From contig NMRA01000206.1 in the NCBI GenBank assembly GCA_002633005.1, positions 333,250 to 397,249 of the forward strand: a DNA stretch of 64,000 nt, in the 5' to 3' direction. The translations under genes were made by a program, and so were the position numbers. Under the pieces are notes generated by a model that saw only the letters and a list, made by a program, of their open reading frames with translations, did not search any database and was not told the DNA's origin. This DNA is from Phoronis australis. Lineage: Eukaryota; Phoronida; Phoronidae. Shown piece by piece: positions 58,301 through 64,000 of this stretch (position 1 is its first letter; the number at the start of each line of letters is the position of its first letter).

Positions 58301-61300
58301 AAAATTTCACAGACCGTTATTTCAACCAGTTTAAATAAAGAGATAAATACACTATTAACCGTCACGCTTACAAATGATCTCCATGCACTGCGAACGTGAG
58401 GTAATACACGTAAAATTTCGACAATAGAAAAGTAAAAACAAAGCTATTTTCCTTTGCGGTGGGGGGGTGGGCATTGCATTACGTATTGCAAAAAGGTAGG
58501 ACTTCGTTTACAGTGGTGTCAAAGTTTCGAGTATGCATAACAGATTTACTAAGTCTTGATTCCTTAAATTTATTTTGCGCCTGTGAGCTTAGAAAGAACA
58601 TTTTTATATTTTGTTGATCTTTTTTAATCCTAATTATATCAGATCTGTTAACGAAGTTTCGGCTTATCAGTTCTCCGGCCATCATCAGATTTCTGTTCAT
58701 CTTTTTCGGTGGGCAAAATCTGAAGAGCCGGTTGACTTAAATAAACTAATAAGATTTCAATGACCTCACAGGAATATTGTGTTTTCGTTTGCAGATATTT
58801 TACGAAACTTGAATCCCGACTTGCACGGCTATTCACTAGATAAAGGCGATGCCGACAGTAACGGTGCTAACTTAAACGTGGCTGTGGCCGGGGCCATTGC
58901 ACAGTAAGTCTGGGGTCTGTAAACGAGGCTGTGGCCGTGGCCATTACACAATAAGTCTGAGTTAAGTATACGAGGCTTTGGCCGGCCGGAGCTATGGCAC
59001 GATAAATCTGTGATATGTTTCATAGAAAGTGATTGAAGAAGTAAGTCATATTTGATCTAACACTCCCCACATCTATTTCTGGGTGAAATACATCAAATCT
59101 CACTTTAGCAAAAATACAAAGTTTCTGAAAATGTGCCCATAATTTGAATAAATTATTTATAAGCTGTGATAAACTTTTTACACGGTTAAAGCTGATTTAG
59201 AATTCCTATTGTAAACTAGTTGAGGACGCGCACAGATACACAAATTTACCAATCACACATTGCTATACAATGTGCAAAGGATCACAGTTGTATCATTTTC
59301 GAAAACAGATATAGCAGAAGCAATGGACGTTACTGGTGATAGAGTTGAAGTTCCTGATGAGCCTATCATGAGTTCCTAGAAGGAACGCTATAAGTTTCTC
59401 CCGACGTTGTTGTGCTGCTATATGTTTCTACTGGGGATTGACGACTTAATCCAAGTGGCTCCCTAACGTTGGGAGATTTTTCAATTTCTTAAATTTTACA
59501 TGTGAAATGAAGTACATTAACATAATTGCAATCAAACAAGCCTTTAATCAATCAATATGGGCGGACTAAGCCAAAAAGTTTCATACACAAAATCTTCTCT
59601 AAAACAAATATTAGAATAACTTAATGTAATCCTGTAACAACAGAAATCAATTGCTTCAAAAAGAGATTGTTTTAAAGACTCTGAGCAAAGATTACAAAAT
59701 GTAGCATCAAAGTATAAACAGTTGTCTTTCAGAGGGAAGGATCACAACAGAACGCTTTCCAAAGGGCTACTTTGAGTCTTTATAATTTTTCCATACCATG
59801 CAAACTTAAGGGACTTGATAAAAGGCGAAATGTGAATCGTTCTTCATACACCAAAACTGGAATCTACAATCACGGCAGCTGTACTTATTTTGTCAGGTTT
59901 GTTTTGTCAAATAAATTTAAAACATTTCCGTTTCAATGGCTTAAAATGTAATTAAATGGAGAAGCTTCGGAGAGACGAAATAAAATGACTGATTAACATT
60001 AATTTTTATCTAAATTAGGACTAGGCTTGGTTATAGTAATATGTGTGTTTTCAACTCAGAGACATGCCGGGACAAGCACATGAACTCGTCCGTCGTCTGA
60101 ACGCTGATCACGCCGCCTCCGAAATGGACATGGAAAACGACTGGAAGGTTATCACGCTGTTCATTGGTGGTAACAACTTGTGCGACTTTTGCAACGATTT
60201 GGTAAGCTCTCACTCAAAGAGGAACTGTCAGTCTTGTGCGCACAACATAATCTTTGATACATGGTAAGCTCTCACGTTCTCACTCTTCGAAAATAAGGAG
60301 GCTTCTCCCGGTCATCTTCCGGCCACAGGTTTGATATTGAAAAATGTGGTGCTTGAAAACTCCAGTGAATTAGTCATTACGTCATTTAAAACCTAAGACA
60401 ACAACAGCATCAAGTTATACACCGGGAAGAAACAATCACGTAGGATCATCACGCGTCTTGTTCGCTATCGTTAAACGTCATGCAAAAATTAAAGTTATAC
60501 ATTGTATCAGTTTTAAACGTCTTATGCAACCCAACCTGGGGTCACTAGGGCCCGGGGTCACTAGGTCCAGGGGTAAATAGTTATACTCGAAATCGATTTC
60601 GAAATTATTTTTGTTATTTTCAATTCTACTTTTGTGCGAACTGAAGATAAGTGTATGTTATTCTATGCTATTGTACATAATGACTTGCGTGAATAACTTT
60701 CTAATCCTAGTTTACACTTGATGATCCCAGCATTAAGAGAAATATTTCAAGTCTAACCTCGAAATTTACGCAGTTTTTACTCGAAATCGTGAGTTTTACT
60801 CGAGTATGGTGGTCGAAGCTAGGTGCCGTCAAGTGTGAAATTGGACTAAAAACTCATATGCGTAAACTATAATGTACTCGAGCATAGAATAATAGACACT
60901 TATCTTGAATTCGCACAAAAGTAGAGCAGAAAACGCTAAAAAATAATTTAGAGTTAGTTTTCGAGTAAAAAGATTAGACCCCGGACCGTGAAGTGTCCTT
61001 AAATAAGGAAAATCACTTATTTTGTGTACACATAAAATACACTTCATTTTGAGAAACCTTATCAGCAAGTTTGTGTATTTAATCAAATTCCACAAAAATA
61101 TAGAGTACAACATGGAAAAAGTATAAATATATGAAAGTATAAATCCTGTAAAACTTAATTTTTGACTTTAATGTAACACTCTGTCATCGTCTGCGTCACG
61201 CGACCATCACTTTGTAGCAAAATTATACCAAAACAATGATATTCAAGATGAAATCACACAAAAACGCTGTTACAGTTTTCTAAATCATCATCGTGATGCA

Positions 61301-63671
61301 ACTTTTATTTTTTGATGAAATAATTTAGAAGTCGTAGTTTTTCGTCAGCACCCTATGCAAACGTGGAACATTTTACAATTGGTAATAACGTTGTGGAAAA
61401 CGGCATAACACACGGCATCTCAAATTTCATTTGAGCCCAATCAGCCGTTTCTAAGGTATGATGTCCCAAAGATGGGGTCAAACATCGACATTTTCCAGGG
61501 TTACTCATAACATTAAAATGATACCTAGCCCGGTTTTTGGCCTATTGACAGTTATTAAAAACGGATTTTCACTTCCAGTTTTCTGAAACAAAATAATGCC
61601 TTGTAACCCCTGATAACCCTCAAGTTTGGAGCAAAGTGTAAAGATTCCATTACAAAGTGTAGTAAACGGGAAAGCGTCACATACGCTTAAGGCAAATTAT
61701 ACAACTATGGGGAAAGAACAACCATCAAGAACCAAGATATCCAAGTGCAACTATGAGTTTTCAGTGGAATCCTGTTTTCATCACTATATTGCTACGCCAA
61801 TGACGCATTGACAGAACGAGGATTAGGGTTTGCTATCATTTTACGCCGGGGACAAACCATCGAACAGATGAATTATAAAACAACGTGAAGTAGGCCTACT
61901 CAATGCGTAATTTGTCTAAATTGCAGGAAAGACACAGCGCAGAAAATTACATTGGTAGCATCCGAGAAGCCCTAGACATCCTCCACAACAACGTCCCGCG
62001 AGCATTTGTCAACTTAGTTCAGATATTTGATGTCACACCTGTTGCCGGTTTGAGTAGCGGTACGATATGCAATATCATTCACGGGTACGTGACCTAAATT
62101 ACATAACTATACACTAGGCCGCCTCGTGGCGCCTCAGTCATGAAAAAAATCGCATCGTGTACTTGCAGCTTGTCGGTAAATATTAAATTTTGAAGTTCAA
62201 ATCTCATCTAGTTACTATTGGAATAGAACTGTTATTTAAAACGACAACCCTAATTGCAACCAGTACCACGTTGAAGCGGTGACCAACTTACGACAAACAA
62301 TAGCTTCCCTTACTTAACAAGCCATGTCATTTTGTCATTTGAAGTGCTGTTTGCGGATGCGGGCACGGAAGTAACGCTGACCCAGAAGGCCTCACTGAGC
62401 TCTCCAGACAGTATCAACGGGTCACAGAAGATTTGGTTAACAGTGGGCGCTACGACACAAGGGAAGATTTCACAGTGGTTATGCAACCTTTCTTCAGAGA
62501 CACCGCCCCTCCTCTGAAGGTACTCCAGCTGACCTATCGCCAGGATTTTGAGTGACAGCTTAACTGACCATTTAGAACTCATCGTTCTTGACACACCTTC
62601 GTTTCCAAGTCGCCATTTTACCCGACAAACAACACGTTGCCGGGTAAAACTTATTGTTTGTTAGTCGACATTACGCAAGGGGGCGGAGCTTGCGATAGGT
62701 CACTTGCTGTTCTTGTAACAATAATGATGCTAGTTTCCAAAGGATAACTTTAGTCTTAAAGTTACCGTTTTACACAAACCTTCGAAATGGTGTATATACT
62801 AGTTCAAGTTCGTCCATATTTTAAAACTGGCAATTTCGTGTTAGCCACCAGCAGTCTTGCAATTTTACTTGCTAACTAACCAAGAAGGGACTACTGGAAT
62901 CTCTCAGAAGACTTGAAGTGCTTCCCCTTTAGAACCAGTCAGGAAAACTTGGCTCAAATTCTTGGTGTATACTCCATGTATCGGGAGAACATGCACCCGA
63001 ATGAATTCACGATCAAATATATTTACAAACAGAACGCTGTGCAAAAGCTATTTAAAGTCATACACCTGAGGTAACGTATTTTACAGGAGAACAGTGATGA
63101 ACCCGACTTGAGTTACTTCGCTCCAGACTGCTTCCATTTCAGCGAAAAGGGGCACCAAGTGTCGGCCCGGGCTTTGTGGAATGCAATGGTGAGAAAACAT
63201 TCTATGATGGGCGCTACATATATTCTTAGATATATTCTTCCCGCCTCATTTCAGTTAAAACGTGAAACAAATCACGTAAACCAATAATTAAGGTATTTGT
63301 ATAGGCTTTTCGTTTTGTGCACGTCATCTCCGTGTTGCTATAAAAATCGTGAGCATAAAACTGTGACAATGATAGCATTTATGTACTTGCTTTTGGGTTA
63401 AAATTGAGATTTATGCAGTGATTTTATCGAGGCGCGCATTACACTACAGTGAAATTTATAACAGGAATAAACTTCAAAGAAACGTTAAATGCATATCTTA
63501 TGTAAGATTTGAATCTTCACCCATCCCAACAGCTCCGTCATTTAGGTGAAAAATCAACTTTAAGTAACCCTTGTCTTGATAAAAATCTAAGGCTTTGTTC
63601 TGCAGCTTACACCTATCGGTTCCAAGAGAACGGAATGGAGGCTGGATGATTACATGACGTGCCCTACACAG
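55280..63671 (+). CDS. PLB1: Phospholipase B1-like GDSL lipase (single repeat), 3' end uncertain
   Basis: Broad-specificity phospholipase/lysophospholipase of the secretory pathway or cell surface. Twelve exons join in phase to 387 codons: 55280-55331, 55839-55948, 56725-56797, 57462-57520, 57856-57923, 58197-58243, 58795-58903, 60060-60201, 61927-62084, 62345-62519, 63087-63188, 63606-63671. A signal peptide ([18 protein letters not shown]) starts the protein. GDSL blocks: GDSIT with nucleophile Ser96; VAVAGA (block II); FIGGNN, residues 207-212 (block III); APDCFHFS with catalytic Asp345 and His348 (block V). NGxxxWTI...YRGRSW-SIGGD and [18 protein letters not shown] are diagnostic of PLB1. 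Vertebrate PLB1 has four such repeats; only one is present here, directly after the signal peptide. The CPTQ element that ends a repeat is reached in exon 12; the last exon is ambiguous. Confidence 0.93.
55839..55948 (+). CDS. PLB1: PLB1 exon 2
   Basis: Phase 1 to 0. Acceptor CCCTTACAG, donor GTAAAC. Encodes a polar helical N-terminal segment ([20 protein letters not shown]), the repeat pro-region. Confidence 0.82.
56725..56797 (+). CDS. PLB1: PLB1 exon 3
   Basis: Phase 0 to 1. [20 protein letters not shown]; the FSC element precedes the catalytic core in PLB repeats. Donor GTAAGT. Confidence 0.85.
57462..57520 (+). CDS. PLB1: PLB1 exon 4, GDSL block I
   Basis: Phase 1 to 0. [20 protein letters not shown] carries the nucleophile serine (block I). 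Donor GTAACT is weak. Confidence 0.95.
57856..57923 (+). CDS. PLB1: PLB1 exon 5
   Basis: Phase 0 to 2. [20 protein letters not shown], the loop after the nucleophile; NYRGRSW matches the YRGLSW element of PLB1 repeats. Confidence 0.92.
58197..58243 (+). CDS. PLB1: PLB1 exon 6 (micro-exon)
   Basis: 47 nt, phase 2 to 1. [16 protein letters not shown] joins YRGRSW to NILR, as in vertebrate PLB1. Donor GTAAGA. Confidence 0.92.
58795..58903 (+). CDS. PLB1: PLB1 exon 7, block II
   Basis: Phase 1 to 2. [17 protein letters not shown] then [12 protein letters not shown], where the glycine of block II lies. Its 3' end and donor are tandemly repeated in the following intron. Confidence 0.93.
58875..59012. 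repeat. 47 bp x 3 array duplicating the PLB1 exon 7 end and donor
   Basis: Units begin at 58875, 58922 and 58969. Unit 1 contains the real exon end and GTAAGT donor; unit 2 has ATAAGT and unit 3 ATAAAT in its place, so the copies are inactive as donors. Confidence 0.9.
60060..60201 (+). CDS. PLB1: PLB1 exon 8, block III
   Basis: Phase 2 to 0. [13 protein letters not shown], then [20 protein letters not shown] with the block III Asn. GGNN replaces the commoner GGND. Donor GTAAGC. Confidence 0.94.
60548..61005. mobile_element. Long inverted-repeat (foldback) element
   Basis: Arms of about 170 bp (60548-60722 and 60832-61005) are inverted copies at roughly 75-80% by eye, with a spacer of about 110 bp. 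Shared blocks include TCTACTTTTGTGCGAA, GATAAGTGT and ATTCTATGCT. Non-coding, in the PLB1 intron between exons 8 and 9. Confidence 0.8.
61155..61320. repeat. Dispersed repeat family C, copy 2
   Basis: Matches 36140-36360 block by block: TTTTTGACTTTAATG, CACGCGACCATC, AACAATGATATTCAAGATGA, TGTTACAGTTTTCTAAATCA. It lies next to the foldback element. Confidence 0.7.
61927..62084 (+). CDS. PLB1: PLB1 exon 9
   Basis: Phase 0 to 2. [20 protein letters not shown] then [14 protein letters not shown]; the ALDIL...PRAFVN segment is characteristic of PLB1. Donor GTACGT. Confidence 0.93.
62345..62519 (+). CDS. PLB1: PLB1 exon 10
   Basis: Phase 2 to 0. [18 protein letters not shown], then [19 protein letters not shown] different frame here gives a longer open frame, but this one splices in phase and carries the family motifs. 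The acceptor is ATTTGAAG, slightly atypical. Confidence 0.9.
63087..63188 (+). CDS. PLB1: PLB1 exon 11, block V (catalytic Asp/His)
   Basis: Phase 0-0, 34 codons. [20 protein letters not shown] holds the Asp-x-x-His catalytic pair of the GDSL family. Donor GTGAGA. Confidence 0.95.
63606..63671 (+). CDS. PLB1: PLB1 exon 12
   Basis: Phase 0-0, 22 codons. [20 protein letters not shown] ends with CPTQ, equivalent to the CPNQ end of the catalytic repeat. Donor GTAGGT. Confidence 0.9.
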
Positions 63672-63820
63672 GTAGGTTGAAAATGAACTAGTAGACCAAA
63701 TAAAACCAATTACAACGAACAGTAAATAATGACTACTGGCGCACTTTGTGTTGAGCCGAAATTCCGATGAGTTATTTATGAGGAAAACTGTTCATCAGAT
63801 TTTTACTTATAGTTGTACAG

Positions 63821-63889
63821 GGGCTGGTGGTTCCTTGGAGCAAACGAGCTGCGATGAATATCAGATATGTGTACCTCGCAGTTCTGTAG
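63821..63889 (+). CDS. PLB1: PLB1 possible terminal exon 13
   Basis: After a T-rich tract ending TTGTACAG, a phase 0 exon of 22 codons ends at TAG (hydrophobic tail RYVYLAVL). A rival acceptor at 63797-63798 gives a 54-codon exon in another frame ending at 63963. Neither matches the family after CPTQ, so the true next exon may lie beyond the window. Confidence 0.25.
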   Translation, partial: GLVVPWSKRAAMNIRYVYLAVL

Positions 63890-64000
63890 CGTCCAGAGGT
63901 GATTCCCGGGGCGATTTTTATTGGATGCCCATTTCTGTCTACTCAAATGCATGGATCGAATAGTAAAAAAGACGAAATTTCAAAAACTTTATTCATAGTG

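Noticed and set aside
62617-62649. Hairpin TTTTACCCG ... CGGGTAAAA in a PLB1 intron
   Set aside because: Short stem without repeat copies or RNA-gene features; could be chance.

Overview
The window is genomic DNA from an animal, most likely a marine invertebrate bilaterian. Genes are split into many short exons with GT..AG introns, non-coding DNA is AT-rich, and small inverted-repeat elements and minisatellites are frequent. Two scaffold joins marked by a single N carry near-identical flanking copies about 1-2% apart, which suggests a highly heterozygous genome. The species cannot be named from the sequence.

Layout. (1) 358-40911, minus strand: the 5' part of an LRP1 (LDL receptor-related protein 1) gene. 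I resolved 35 coding exons whose splice phases are mutually consistent and keep one open frame of about 1,912 codons. Domain order is signal peptide, one LDLa, EGF, calcium-type EGF, YWTD propeller 1, EGF, propeller 2, EGF, eight LDLa, EGF, calcium-type EGF, propeller 3, EGF, propeller 4, EGF, and the start of propeller 5. The gene runs off the left edge. Intron 1 is about 10.9 kb and holds a candidate nested two-exon gene for a 95-residue single-pass membrane protein (37051-37420). (2) 40912-49555: long intergenic stretch with no confident gene, one weak minus-strand exon candidate and one membrane-segment-rich region with broken frames. (3) 49556-52732, plus strand: complete three-exon CCDC103 (225 aa), a dynein arm attachment factor of cilia. 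(4) 55280 to the right edge, plus strand: a single-repeat PLB1-type phospholipase B (GDSL family), twelve exons resolved, last exon uncertain.

The three main genes are functionally unrelated: an endocytic/signalling receptor, a ciliary assembly factor and a secreted or membrane lipase. LRP1 is divergent from the other two. Nothing here is operon-like or a defence system.

The most unusual features are tandem arrays that include or abut splice sites: a ~28 bp array whose every unit resembles the LRP1 exon 17 acceptor, and a 47 bp triplication of the PLB1 exon 7 end with its donor. Others are the nested gene, several small inverted-repeat transposon-like families, and two single-N joins with duplicated flanks, one of which carries a promoter-like 424 bp segment unrelated to the surrounding gene.
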